From: Argopecten irradians
Taxonomy: Eukaryota > Mollusca > Bivalvia > Pectinida > Pectinidae
NCBI RefSeq assembly: GCF_041381155.1
Contig: NC_091134.1
Span: 42,801,338-42,865,337 of the forward strand
Direction of reading: 5' to 3'
DNA: 64,000 bases
Shown here: positions 1 to 12,300 of the stretch, piece by piece
How the letters are laid out: every line of letters starts with the position of its first letter
Position numbering within the stretch: position 1 is the first letter of the stretch
Program-made: the position numbers and the translations under genes
Notes under the pieces: model-generated
The model's input: only the letters and a program-made list of their open reading frames with translations
The model's database searches: none
Told to the model about the DNA's origin: nothing

Positions 1-492
1 AAAGGGTGACTCGGTATTGTAGTCACATGTGTCTCGGTATAGGTGTCGTGATACTGTGTACTTTGTACACGAGGAACTGACTGTCATAGTGAAGCAGCCT
101 CTTTACTTAGACCTGTGGTATTGAAGATACAGGGTGCTCAAGGTGATTCAGTTGTTGTATTTACCAGGTGTAAATGAATCGGATCATGGTTGTTAGCATG
201 TGATTATGAGTCAAGTAGACTAGCCATTTATTTGTATATATTGTTGGCAGTATTTAGTTTGTTGTGTTTAACAGTGCCTGGGTCCAAGATAGAACTTGGT
301 AACGGACCGTACTACAGTTGTAGTTGCAGTACAGAGTAGCAACAGGCATAGTCGGTCACGCGACCGTTACAAAACCATTGACAACGTAATAACATAATTT
401 TGCTTTAAAATGCTATTGAAGCTCATTGCTCTTCATTAAGGACATATACAAACCCAACAAACAAAATCACATGAAGTATTTGCATTTTCCAG
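1..492. other. Upstream region of the first small gene
   Basis: I see no convincing coding segment here. The stretch ends in a plausible splice acceptor (pyrimidine-rich tract followed by TTTTCCAG at about 485-492), so it may hold the intron and a 5' untranslated exon of the small gene that starts at 508. No RNA gene or recognisable repeat was found. Confidence 0.3.
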
Positions 493-507
493 GCCTAGTT
501 TGATGCG

Positions 508-840
508 ATGGCCAACAAAGCAATGCGTCGGCCTGTGTGGTTTTCTCTGAGAAAGATGATACAAAGAAGACATTTTAATGGGGAATTCAATACATTAGTT
601 TTGTGCCCATCCCAAAATAGTGACATCTCTGTCAACAAGGTCCGCGGGAGACCAGCTATGACCAGATATCTAGCATCACCCGTTGGCTGCCAACAATTAC
701 ACACTTCTGAAGTTGTACACGCTTGTGTTTACCATGATAACAAAGATACGGGACAAACATACCGATACATTCTCACCTCAGTCCCACATAACCCGGAAGT
801 TCCAAGAACCATCTGGAATGTTGCTAAGTCTGGCTTGTAA
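508..840 (+). CDS. Small basic protein of unknown function, 110 aa, probably terminal exon
   Basis: An ATG in good context (GCGATGG) opens a 110-residue frame. A splice acceptor lies 15 bases upstream and an in-frame TAG at 496, so translation most likely starts at this ATG. The stop at 838-840 is followed within 55 bases by AATAAA, which fits a true 3' end. The product is basic at the N terminus (MANKAMRRPVWFSLRK), has no obvious membrane segment or signal peptide, and contains Tyr and His clusters in its second half. I do not recognise the family. Its size and composition would suit a small structural or ciliary protein, but that is a guess. The support for a real gene is the acceptor, start, stop and polyadenylation signal in the right order. 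Confidence 0.45.
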   Translation: MANKAMRRPVWFSLRKMIQRRHFNGEFNTLVLCPSQNSDISVNKVRGRPAMTRYLASPVGCQQLHTSEVVHACVYHDNKDTGQTYRYILTSVPHNPEVPRTIWNVAKSGL

Positions 841-892
841 ATTGTTTCACCCTTCCCCGTAATCTGTTTACAGTGGAATATAAATACAGTCC

Positions 893-898
893 AATAAA
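893..898 (+). terminator. Polyadenylation signal AATAAA
   Basis: A canonical AATAAA lies 53 bases after the stop codon of the small gene at 508-840, a normal distance for a short 3' untranslated region. Confidence 0.5.
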
Positions 899-1382
899 GG
901 GATTAAAGGATTAAAAACTGGAGATGTCGGGCAACCGGCTATCTAGCACGAGATGCAACTTTGGTGTGAGATATGAGAGACGTGTGTGTTTTTTTTATCT
1001 CCTGTAAATCAGTTGCTTCGCACCGGAATTTTACATCCTATACTGTTATCGCCCGTGTCAAGACCGGACACCTTCACTTTCAAAAGAAATTGATTCTAAA
1101 ACAACTAGTTACAATTGGAATGATGGTGTCGAGGGTAACGACAGGGGAGACCTAAGCTAGCCATTTGTCCTATTTATACGCCGACAAAGTGACATATAGG
1201 ACAGATTGTGCGATTACTGTAAAGTAAAGTTGTATGCACTTGTGTTTTCGATTACTGAATTTTTGGCTGTTACCGAAGCTTAAATAAAATAAAAGAAAAA
1301 CGTCATGGTAAAATGACACACGAAAAAAAAAATCGAAAACAAAATTTATGTCAATCATACAATCATAGCGAATATACACACA

Positions 1383-1560
1383 GAGGAATTACTGTGAACA
1401 TAGTTTACCGCAGTCAAATTTTAGCGCAATATATTAGCGCGGATATGAATTAGCGCAATTCGATGGTTCTAACCGGAAATATAATTTTAGCGCTGTACAT
1501 AAATTAGCGCGTCGGAGACGGCGCGAAAAGCGCTAAAATAAAATATCTGATGAAATAAGT
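1383..1560. repeat. MITE-like repeat with recurring TTAGCGC
   Basis: The block starts with TTACTGTGAACATAG and contains TTAGCGC or its complement at least six times in about 150 bases, ending with GCGCTAAAATA. It resembles the TACTGTAAACC/CGCGAA elements seen at 13449 and 22345 and is probably a diverged member of the same kind of non-autonomous DNA element. Confidence 0.35.
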
Positions 1561-1687
1561 ACGTTTACAATATGTCGACAAAACAACAAAATTTTAACGC
1601 TTAAATAAGACCCCAATAAAATAAGAAGCGTGGTCATTTGATTTAACTCACTAAGAATAATCAAAAGTCCATGTAATGTAATACTAT

Positions 1688-2259
1688 TTAAAGGGACAAT
1701 TCAGTCTAAGAGAACATTAACATTTGTACATATTTCGGAAAAAAACAGTTCTAATGGAATTAGATCAGTCGGTTTTACTGTGATATGCCTGAAAAGCCCA
1801 TGGTTGTGACATGTGTGTAGATGTTCAAACTCGCTCGCTGTCCGCCATTACACACTGTGGTCAAACTTCTTGTATGCCGAACCCTGTCCCTTGCTCGTAG
1901 AGTAATGCAACTTTTGTCTAGAACTGCTCAAATCGCTCTGACAGTAGTGTGTTTACCTTATTAGGTGAATTGTCTTGCCTAAAAATCATTTTATCGCCTT
2001 CTCAGTGATTATTTAATTCATTTGTTTAACGTGCGTGACTTTGGCTCGGGATGGGTACAGCGTCCATATTGTGCCTGCTTAATCGTATTGATCAACGATT
2101 TGATATTTCAACGATATTAATTAAAATACTTAACAATGTCGTGGAATTTGTCAACGTTTTACGTTATATGTTTCATAAGAAATGTAGAACAATACATTTA
2201 TGCTATATTTTGCTTCTTGGTTATGTAAAAGAATTAGCCTGAGTGAATTGTCTCTTTAA
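1688..2259 (+). mobile_element. piggyBac-type MITE, copy 1 (TTAA target duplication)
   Basis: A 564-bp element (1692-2255) is flanked on both sides by TTAA, the target duplication typical of piggyBac transposons. Its ends are inverted repeats beginning AGGGACAATTCA on the left and the complement of AGAGACAATTCAC on the right. No transposase frame is present, so it is non-autonomous. A second copy lies in opposite orientation at 23391-23940. The internal sequence of the two copies aligns over nearly the whole length with scattered substitutions and small indels. Confidence 0.8.
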
Positions 2260-3371
2260 AGGGAAATACAATGTTCAAAAAAAGTATCCAAACAATTGAA
2301 TTGATGACATGTTCAAATTGAACGATAAATGATAAGGTTTTCTAAATATAATAATATTGATATTAAAGATAAACTAAAAGATAAAATACTAAGATATATA
2401 ACGACTACAGCACCAATTACAAACTAAAAGGTGTTCAGATACAATGTAGTAAAATAACTGGTCATGTTGTTAATATCTCGTCTGCAGCAAAACCTTCGAA
2501 TGTAACGTCAAAATTATGCAGAAAATTTGGTTAAATTGAATTACAAGGAATGTTTTACAAAAACAAAAATATTAATAAAATATTGATTGGAAATGTGTTG
2601 TTTAAGTGTTATTCGAATTATACCTTTTTAACAAACGATTCAGCCCACCAACACTCATGATCAAAACTCGACATACGGCATATTGACTATTGTAGCAGTG
2701 AAGGTTGGGTATCCGTCATAATAACCATAGGCGTTTCGTAAAACGTTCTTGAAACTTGTCCATGCCGAATGTATCGGTCAAGTATCTTAAACATGTGTGG
2801 AAACATATGCCCAACTGGACACACATGGAACTGTTGGAAAAGAAAATTACAAAAGACGCAATTTACCCATTTCTTGAGGAATGTTTGACGTTTTTGTCGA
2901 ACGTTGGTATGTCATGTCTATTTTATGGTATAAATGTTCGATATTCGATAACATTGTCCTGAGACACTATGTTTCTCCCCGTGATACCAAGTGACAATGG
3001 TAATGATGTCATTAGCCCAGACTTTTGATACCCACTACGATGATTGGTTGATCAGGGTTTGTATCCTTTGTGTTACCCTACAGTAGTGTGCCAACGCATC
3101 GTTTGTCGAAAAGGATATATTTACCCTAAACAGAGGAAAGTGTCGTGGTTGACGGTGGTTCTGTTTAAATTTTCAAACAATGAAAACATGTTATGTTTTT
3201 ATCTGGATAATTCCCGATAAAATTTTAAGAATAATAGGACAGACGCACTTAATGCCCAATGCAAACTGCAGGTTCAGGTTATTGACCACCATTGAAGAGT
3301 TGGTTGGTTGACCTTTCAACAGCTATATAGTCATTTAGAAGGACAGTTCTTGTTTCTTGCTTATGTCTCAT
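2260..3371. other. Gene-free AT-rich DNA
   Basis: Nothing recognisable was found. A 68-codon open frame at 2756-2962 has no splice sites in phase, no polyadenylation signal nearby and no familiar protein sequence, so I do not call it. Confidence 0.3.
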
Positions 3372-3945
3372 TTGTGATAGTAGAACCCTTGTGTCTCCTT
3401 TGTAATAGTATTAGTAGAACCCTTGTGTCTCCTTTGTAATAGTAGAACTCTTGTGTCTCCTTTGTAATAGTAGAACTCTTGTGTCTCCTTTGTAATAGTA
3501 GAACTCTTGTGTCTTCTTTGTAATAGTAGAACTCTTGTGTCTCCTTTGTAATAGTAGAACCCTTGTGTCTCCTTTGTAATAGTAGAACTCTTGTGTCTCC
3601 TTTGTAATAGTAGAACTCTTGTGTCTCCTTTGTAATAATAGAACTCTTGTGTCTCCTTTGTAATAGTAGAACTCTTGTGTCTCCTTTGTAATAGTAGAAC
3701 CCTTGTGTGTCTCCTTTGTAATAGTAGAACCCTTGTGTCTCCTTTGTAATAGTAGAACCCTTGTGTCTCCTTTGTAATAGTAGAACTCTTGTGTCTTCCT
3801 TTGTAATAGTAGAACTCTTGTGTCTCCTTTGTAATAGTAGAACTCTTGTGTCTCTTTGTAATAATAGAACTCTTGTGTCTCTCCTTTGTAATAGTAGAAC
3901 CCTTGTGTCTCCTTTGTAATAGTAGAATCTTGTGTCTCCTTTGTG
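3372..3945. repeat. 28-bp minisatellite, about 20 copies
   Basis: A head-to-tail array with unit CTCCTTTGTAATAGTAGAAC plus CYCTTGTGT (28-29 bp written across two pieces; the common period is 28). Copies differ mainly at CCC versus CTC and by one- or two-base indels. Two overlapping minus-strand frames of 183 and 205 codons run through the array, but they are just the repeat translated (TRVLLLQRR and KETQEFYYY) and are not called as genes. Confidence 0.9.
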
Positions 3946-4060
3946 TAACTCGTATTGACCAATCAAAAAAATCATCATGGTTACCCGCTACCGGTCCCTA
4001 GTGAGCGGAGCGCAGCCTGGCGGAGAGTAGAGAACTAAGGGAAGGGAACCAGGTCCAATA

Positions 4061-4690
4061 CGTCACAGGGATATCCCGTGGTTGCTAGGGAAAATATATC
4101 TCAGCTCACACGCGCTAGACAATAACATGACGTCATCAATACATGCGGCGTAACTGCGGCGCGCATTGTAGATGACATCATCGATTTTGAAGCATAAGGA
4201 CGTTTCTGCGATAATGGCGCGATGAAAAAGCTAGAAACCAAGTGGAATTTCATCATTTTTTTTCAACAAAGTATTTGAGAAAAAGAATTTTACATTGGTT
4301 TGTGAAGTGGACAGTGATATCTCAACCCTCGTGAAAGATTTTGAGCCTCAGGTTGATCGGCCAAAATCTTTCACTCGGGTTGAAATATCCCTGTCCACTT
4401 CACAGACCCATGTAAGATTCTATTATTCTCCCATACTTCACAGGGATATCCCGTGGTTGCTAGGGAAAAGATATCTCTATCTTACACAGGGGGGTGTAAG
4501 ACAGCTCACACGCGCTGGATAATAACATGACGTCGTCAATATATGCGACGTAACTGCGGCGCGCATTGTAGATGGCTTCATCAATCATTTTGACGCATAA
4601 CGACGTTTCTGCGATAATGACGCGATGAAAAAGCTGGAAACCAAGTGGAATTTTATCATTTTTTCTTCTAAGTATGGGAGAAAAATAATC
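4061..4690. repeat. Duplicated 210-bp repeat around a long hairpin
   Basis: Two direct copies of one block lie at about 4061-4270 and 4438-4690. Both contain GGGATATCCCGTGGTTGCTA, ACTGCGGCGCGCATTGTAGA and GAAACCAAGTGGAAT. Between them (about 4288-4410) is an inverted repeat whose arms read GTGAAGTGGACAG..AAAGATTTT and its complement. The outer motif ATTCTCCCATACTT at about 4427 recurs inverted at about 4669, so the second unit looks like an element with terminal inverted repeats. No coding content was seen. It is probably a non-autonomous DNA transposon, tandemly duplicated. Confidence 0.65.
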
Positions 4691-4696
4691 AAATGA

Positions 4697-4785
4697 GATA
4701 CTCTGGTCCTTCCACCAGACTTAGACATTACGACATCTATCTGTCATAATGTCTAAGTCAGGTGTCAGGGCCAGAGTATCTCGGG
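4697..4785. repeat. Near-perfect hairpin of about 85 bp
   Basis: The arm GAGATACTCTGG..GACTTAGACATTACGAC pairs with GTCATAATGTCTAAGTC..CCAGAGTATCTC across a loop of about eight bases. It may be a very small foldback element or a pre-miRNA-like transcript; the sequence cannot distinguish these. Confidence 0.6.
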
Positions 4786-6334
4786 CTATACTATCACAAA
4801 CATACAAGTAAGATCATACCGTAGTCTCCCAAAACAAGCACTCACAGACTCACACACACAACATACACGGGAGACCGTCCTTTAATGACATTTGATGTTA
4901 ATAGGATGTTTATCATGATTATAAGCTACTAACCAACCAACCAACTAAAAATTATTTAGAGACACCATATATAGTGAATATGAGTATTTCATTTTCATTT
5001 TTTTTTTATATTTTGTAACACTTTTTATCTTTTATTTGACTGACTTTAATTTCACATTCAAAGCCATTAACATTTCAAAATATAACTCTCGATTATCAAC
5101 CATTTCGGCCATCAGAATCACTGAGGACTCCTAAAAGCGTTTGAGGGTCATAATTGATATGATGGAGGAAGGTACCCAGCATCTCGTGTAAATTTGAGCA
5201 CTCCTTTGATCTTAGATCAATGTCTTGTGTTACTTTTGGCCCCCTTCATGGATTGGTCCATACCTTAACAAATTGTTGCATGATGCAGTCCCACTCTCTA
5301 CCGCATGATGCCTTTATAAATTGAAGCATAAAACTTTTGACCAATTTTTTTTTACAAAATTCAAAATAAACTCCAAGGCTTTATGGCTGTAAAAGGGAGC
5401 ATGCTATCTGTGAAGCGGGTGATGAAATAGCGCCCAGTTGGGAGTCCTATCACTACTGTCTGACCTTCTCGGGTCAAATAGGGCCCAACATGTTCAAGTA
5501 CTTGTGGCTAAAACAACACCTCTATTATTGCAATCACACTACACACATTTGATAAGAGAGCTGCTGATAGCAAGCCATCACACTACCCGACATAGGACAC
5601 TGGAACAGGTGGGTATACCAGGAGCACTTACTTAACGGTAATCATATTGTAATTAAAAAGATGTCATTTTGATTTTTTAGAAGAAAAAAAAAGTTTTTAT
5701 GCATGCAATTGCATGCAATTACCTCCCATTGTAAAGATTATATTCAAAACATTGTAGTGTTTTACTTCTTCATTTTTTGTAACAACCTTTTGGATTAATG
5801 ACGTTTTTATTTAATTTTAAAATTATTTTTCGAATTGATATATTTATTATTATTTATTTATTTCAATCTAAATTGATTATTTAAAAAGATTTCACGTTTT
5901 CTAGCTAATTGAATACATTTAATTATTACACTATTTTATATATTTGTTCTTGCGTTCAATCCTACGATTTTGTATTTTGCTATTACATTTACTTCTGATA
6001 TTCTCATTTTTGTTAACCTTACCGAAATGGGTTCCATGGTAATTTCGGACACAATATTACCAAATTCTTATTGATGCAAGTGTTTTAGTCTAATGATGCC
6101 TAACGATCTATATTCTGTAAAGTAGTTTAGGTAATTATGTTCCTGCCATCTAAATCCTTTATAATTTTCGATTATCATATGATTATTTTATTAGTAAATA
6201 TACATTCTTAGAATATTTCTCACGAGGCATTGAAAGACGCGACTAATAAACAAACAGACATCAAACTGTTAAATTTTATTATAATTTTAAATCGCGGACT
6301 TTCATGCCATCAGATTGTTTTATTTTTTTCCTAG
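4786..6334. other. Region upstream of the T-box start, no gene seen
   Basis: AT-rich DNA without a supported gene. It contains a perfect 16-base palindrome, GCATGCAATTGCATGC, at 5701-5716. A pyrimidine tract and CCTAG acceptor at about 6322-6334 lie just before the T-box ATG, suggesting a 5' untranslated exon further upstream, not located. The 65-codon frame at 5438-5635 has no supporting signals. Confidence 0.3.
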
Positions 6335-6353
6335 GAAAACAACACTATAAAAT

Positions 6354-9300
6354 ATGCTGAGTCCAAATGCGGAAGCGTTTCAGATAGAAAATTTACTAGG
6401 ATTAAAGACTACCCCGGGTAGGACGGAAGGGGAGCCGTGTACCGGTAATGGGGAGGATACGGTGAGAAATATCTGTCTGTCGTCCAACACCAGTGGCGGG
6501 ATACAATGTATACACCCGGCCAGACAGACGGTTCAAGGTAAGCGTTTTACATAAGTAATAACCCAGTAGTTATTGTATTATTCATTTCTGCCATTAGACT
6601 GACTACGATGCTCATGATTATTCAACATAGAACTGAAAAAATATATTCTTGATAAGTATATAATGTGTTTAGTCTTCTTGGTAATAAAAAAGAAAAAGAA
6701 ATTTAAAAAAGAAATGCTAAAAACAAAGCGGTGTAAAATATTTCAAAAAAACAAATATATGACATAAAATCGACGATTACGTGTGGTATTGAAAATAATA
6801 AGAACTAATCATTGTTTTTATTGAATTATAACATTTCATACAATTGAATTTTACTATAGAACTGAAGTATAACAGAACAACTTTTAGTATACCACCATAT
6901 TAAAATACGGTTTTATTAATCAAAACAAACAAGTAGATTTTATTATGTCAACCTCATACCTTGGAAAAAGAAGTCATATTTAAGAAAACATCAAACATTA
7001 AATAAGAAAGAGTTTTATAGACTTTATTATAATTATACAATGAAATGATCCCGAGAATTTCTATTTTTAATAGGATTCAAAACTATAAGGGAAATAGAGG
7101 ACTTTGAAAAAAAATACATCAGCATAGTTCTTATTTTTAAAAATGAAATATTGTCAAAGAAATGATTGTTGGATGTTTATTGAAGACGATTTTTAGTAAA
7201 AAATTAAAAGGTCGTATTATTCTGGATATAATTCTTATTATAGTTTTGTTTACTTTCCTCGCCATGCAAATCTATGGCAGGACGGGATGTCGTGTTCTTA
7301 AAATTAGAAGGTAAAATATTGACACAATATTATTGAAAGTAAAAAAGAGAATATGGCAGATTTATAAATAAACTGTAAATGAGTAAAGAGGAGATCTTTT
7401 TAAGATAAAAAATTAATACCTGACATTTCATTAATTGTATATAAAAGCAATGCTTAACTATATTTCAATCTCGAGGGTTTAAAACATAGGAAAATAAAAA
7501 AAAATAAAAGGAGGTAACATTAATTGGATCATGACGATACATTTTCCTAAACACATGAAAATTAATGCATTTTACTTTTCAAAATTATACGCAAAGTATT
7601 AATATTGGTAATTGAAAAACTAAGGATTCAAAAAAAAATCATTTAATTATTTAATCTTTGTGACTTTTTTATGTCTTGTATTAAAAATTAAAGAGTAAGT
7701 ATTAGATGATGGTTATTCATATGGTGAAAAAAGAGACTGCTCTTCGACACTTCACCTATTCCATTTAATGTTATTTACATTTAAAGACACTTTCAGTGTA
7801 TTAACTAAAAATATTCTATTTTCCAAAATATTTTATTTTTCTATATATTCCAAAATTATTCTATAAACTTTCATATAGATATGCGAAAGCTAAACTGATT
7901 ATCGATAAGTGATTTGTGTACATGTTTTTGACATTTATTTTACAAACACACACCTATGTTGTACATCTAATTGATGATGATGATGATGATGATAATGATG
8001 ATGTGTATACCAAAAATGTTAAATTAAGTATTCATGTTTCTGGCGAGACGTCTGTTTGTTATTATGCACAATAAACCTTGTTAAAAACTTTTGAACTGAA
8101 TGTCATTGATATATCTAACAGCTATATAAACTTTGACAATAAAAGTTTTGAAAGAACTTACTGCATATTGTCAAGTGATCATGATACATTTGCCGTGGAG
8201 CATTTGTTTTAAAAATAATCTATATCTATGACCTTTGAATATATCCTTTCTTTGATGGCAGAGTGTATGCATTAATAATATTCCAATATCTACAATGGAT
8301 GTAAAATGATTAAAAGCATATTTTAATCTATAAAATCAAACCTTGACTTATAATTTGGATGAACATTTGGAACTGAGTGTTAAACACACTGCATCGCTAA
8401 AAGATATAAAAGACCTTAAATTATGAACTATTCTGTTGCATTGATGCTATTGAAAATATTAATATTAGTTACTAGACTATTATACTAAATAGATAACTGG
8501 ATATCAAAAAATATTAAATGTTTATTAAAATTATGATAGAATAAAATAGCAAAAAGCTTTTTAAAACGATTTTTGAAAAGTAAGGATATAATGCACTGAC
8601 AAAACGTTTCAACTTCTTCAGTCTTATACGTTTCCCTTGTTTGTGCCTTATATTTGGGTGTTCGTGAGGTAAAAAGTTAAAGAAATGATTTTCAAATAAA
8701 ACTTAATATTTTCTAGTTAAAATTTCGCGATCTGCTTTAAATCTAATGAAGATATTTTTCACGATTATTAAAGTTCTTGCGAAATCGGGAAAGTATCATC
8801 CCTCGAAAAAATTACAAGGTATACTAAGTATTGTTGTTGTTTCAATGACCTTTTTGTTGACTGGATGCATCAGAGCAAGATAAGTTGTGAGGTTAACCAC
8901 GATTTCTATGCTGTACGTGTATTTATGTGAATAACGGGATATTCCCATGGGCTGTAATCTATATTGACTGATGACTATCAGATTGATCTACGGAGAGGAT
9001 AGGTACCCGCTAACGAGTAAACATATACTCCTTTGATGTATATACTGTGCGTATATCAGCACAGACTATCTACCGTGCGAGGAAATAGATAGCGGGAATC
9101 TACATCGAGATAGTCGATTATCATTATGATCACAACAAAGAAGATATAAATCTGATGACATTTGATATGAAATCAATGATAATGTTCGTGAAAAAATAAA
9201 TGATGAAATGAAACAAAAGGTCAATGCTGGGAATATTGAGTTCATCGTTTAAAGATTGAAATGCATGTAGTTCATATTGAAAATATATTTGATAATGGTA

Positions 9301-12300
9301 AAATCAAATTTAGAAAAAAATGTATTGAAAGACTTACACATCGTAAGTATATACGGGGAAAAATAAAACGCAATGCTTAATGTAATTTTCTTGTCTCTAG
9401 AACATGATAGCAAAACTATATGGACTTAGCTGCTCTAGTCATTTCATGCATTACTGTAAAGGGACTATGCTAATTTAGTCATGCTGAAAGGTCTACTTTC
9501 TACAGTATACACGAACAATGTCTCCATGAAAAATAATCTAAGAATCAAACCTTGAAATGTAATTTTAAAAGGGCATAGGACACACAATTGTTTGAAATGT
9601 TATGATATAAGATTGGTTTGACCTGCAACCAGTACAAAATGATGCACGCGTGTCATTGCTCTGTCCGTTGGCCCTCTTGACCACTGACCAGTGCTACTAT
9701 CTATTGTTATCTATCACAAGCTATCAGTGACCAGAATACTACGACTGCTGTCATCTTACAATATTGATATAACAGTACCATGCAATAGACCCATAATGTC
9801 ACTACCAAGCTGTACATACTACGATACAGCAGGATAAGGTTGATTCTATATCAAAACAAGAGATTATCACGTGTAATTTTTCACTCATTATTCTTACGTT
9901 ATCTGTTTGTTTTCCTGTGAGAACTGTCATTCAATCGTGTGACAATGGACCATCGACACCAGATAAGGTTGGCCATCTTCACACGAGATAAGCGTTTCCT
10001 GGGGATCACGCGATTATAGCCTGACTCGAACATGTGGACTCGTCATTCATAAACTCGTGTTCATATACAAAACAAAATATAGTTTGTACAAAGCTACTTA
10101 TTTGTATAAGACTAAAACGTTGTAATTTTGAGGAACAATTTGACCTATGGAAATTATTCCTTTATGATCTTTTTTATTTTCTTTTTCTTTATACCAATAA
10201 AAGTATTCTACATTAAATGACTTTAGCTGTAACTAAAATGTGTTTTCAAAACACATTATATCAGTTTTCGTATTCAAAGTATTTTGTGGGTAGAAATATT
10301 ACCCTATGGGACAGCAAATCCAACAACGTATAAATCAAATCATATTCGTGTTTCAACAGCAACGAAATATTCTACACAGGAGACAATTCATGTTATACAA
10401 AATAATGTATTTATGCTGTGTGGATACGGTATAAAATAATTTATATTTACTGTATTATGTTTGTTGTGAGTCCATAAAGTATCTTACCTAACACGTTATG
10501 GTATACTATTACTAGTATTACAGTGTTGTATAATGAAACTGATAAATACATGGTGATTGTATTGCGCAATGGTTATCTTTATAATCAAATTTGGCCTATA
10601 TACGAGATAAAATTATCTATATGACCTAGTTAAGAATGAAAATAAATAAAAACATTGACGCGAATGATAATAAACTTAATCAATGATATGTGAATACATG
10701 TATAGAAATGTTTTATGTCTGGAGTGTTACGAAAAAGCGTCAGTAAATTATGATATCCCATTTAATCAAGATAAATAAGAGAATACCACAGGCGTTTGGC
10801 TCTATAGACATTTCTCTCTATATATATATATATAATACTTACATGATAAATTTGAAGAAAAATCCTTACGAACGAAAATTATAAACAAGAAATAAAAGCA
10901 ATAACGACTGACTAACGTGAGCGCTTTCGCTCCATCCTCTGAAGAGCTTCCTTGGATGGAGTGAAAGCGCTCACGTTAGTCAATCGTTGTTTTTATTTCT
11001 TGTATGTAATACTTACACAGACACACACATATATAGAGAGAGTAAATGCCTGTGACTATACCTAATGAGTTAATATGTGACAAATTTTCCCTCTTCCCCG
11101 TTTATTGATGGTCACCATAAAAAATATTGAAAAATACCACGTTCTTCGAATGAGAACAGTGATATAGTAGTAAACATACCGAAGAACAAAGAGGATAGTG
11201 CAAAAGGTCACCCACCAATACATTGTAAGTCTCTGTTATTGACCCCAATCTGATGGTGTATCTTAAAGTGTGGTAAATAACATAATCTTTCTATTTTCTT
11301 TAATTTCTTTTTACTTTTGACTCCAGACATGTCGGGAAGAAGTCAGATCAGTGTCGAATTGTGTCACAGTGACCTCTGGCACGCCTTCCATAACCTAGGC
11401 ACGGAGATGATCATCACAAAAACGGGCAGGTAAGTTAGCGCCGGTACGTGTCACGTGGTCTATGATGGGGGTGTGTAGGATACCACCTTTGTAGACCACG
11501 TGATCATTCATTGACAAGGGCTGGTCAGTCAATTTTCGTGATGTTCAGGTCTTCCTTTGTACTTTTAACTCTAAAGTAACGATGATTTCATGTTCTTTCA
11601 TACAATATCTCACGATGGATGAATATCATATGAATCATAATGGCACTCAATTATTAAACAGTTTTTACCATTTTTCCCATTTAACCAGTATGTGTCTTCG
11701 CTTTTATGATTTTTCGTTTTCCTTTAATACAGACGAATGTTTCCCGCCATCCGAGTAAGAATCCAGGGACTAGAGACACACAAAAGATACAAAGTGTATA
11801 TAGATTTTCAGCAACAAGACAAACACAAATATAGATATGTATACCACAGGTAAGCTTAACAATTCAAGTATGCAAACTACTTATCAGATCACGCTTTTGG
11901 AAGATATTAATGCGCCTGCGTATATAATCAAAACGAGGAATTTTACGTTAAGTAAATCACTCTGTCAAATCGGTACCTTTGATTGACATTAACTTTTTTT
12001 GAAAATGAACCACAAAACAAAAACAAAAAACCAACATATTGCCCGTTTTCAAGTATGGTTTTAACTTAAGTCAGTTATGCAAACAACGGGTTATTAAAAC
12101 CTGGGTAATCAGTAAGATACTAAGATAGTAGTACATCACATGTTCTACCATCTAGATTGTCAAAACCAAAAGTAAAATCATTGTCTTTTTTATTTTCAAT
12201 TTACTTCTTTGTTGATGACTACATAATTCAGATATAAAGGTGATACTTGATACGGTTCGTATCATTTTTGTAACAGCAGTAACATTCTACGAATGTCTTC

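Noticed and set aside
2051-2242. 63-codon frame
   Set aside because: It lies wholly inside the TTAA MITE and has no counterpart frame in the inverted copy.
3372-3945. CRISPR-like regular repeats
   Set aside because: Units are directly adjacent with no unique spacers, and the window is eukaryotic; it is a minisatellite.
3361-3978. Two overlapping minus-strand frames of 183 and 205 codons
   Set aside because: They are translations of a 28-bp tandem repeat without start context, splice sites or family similarity.
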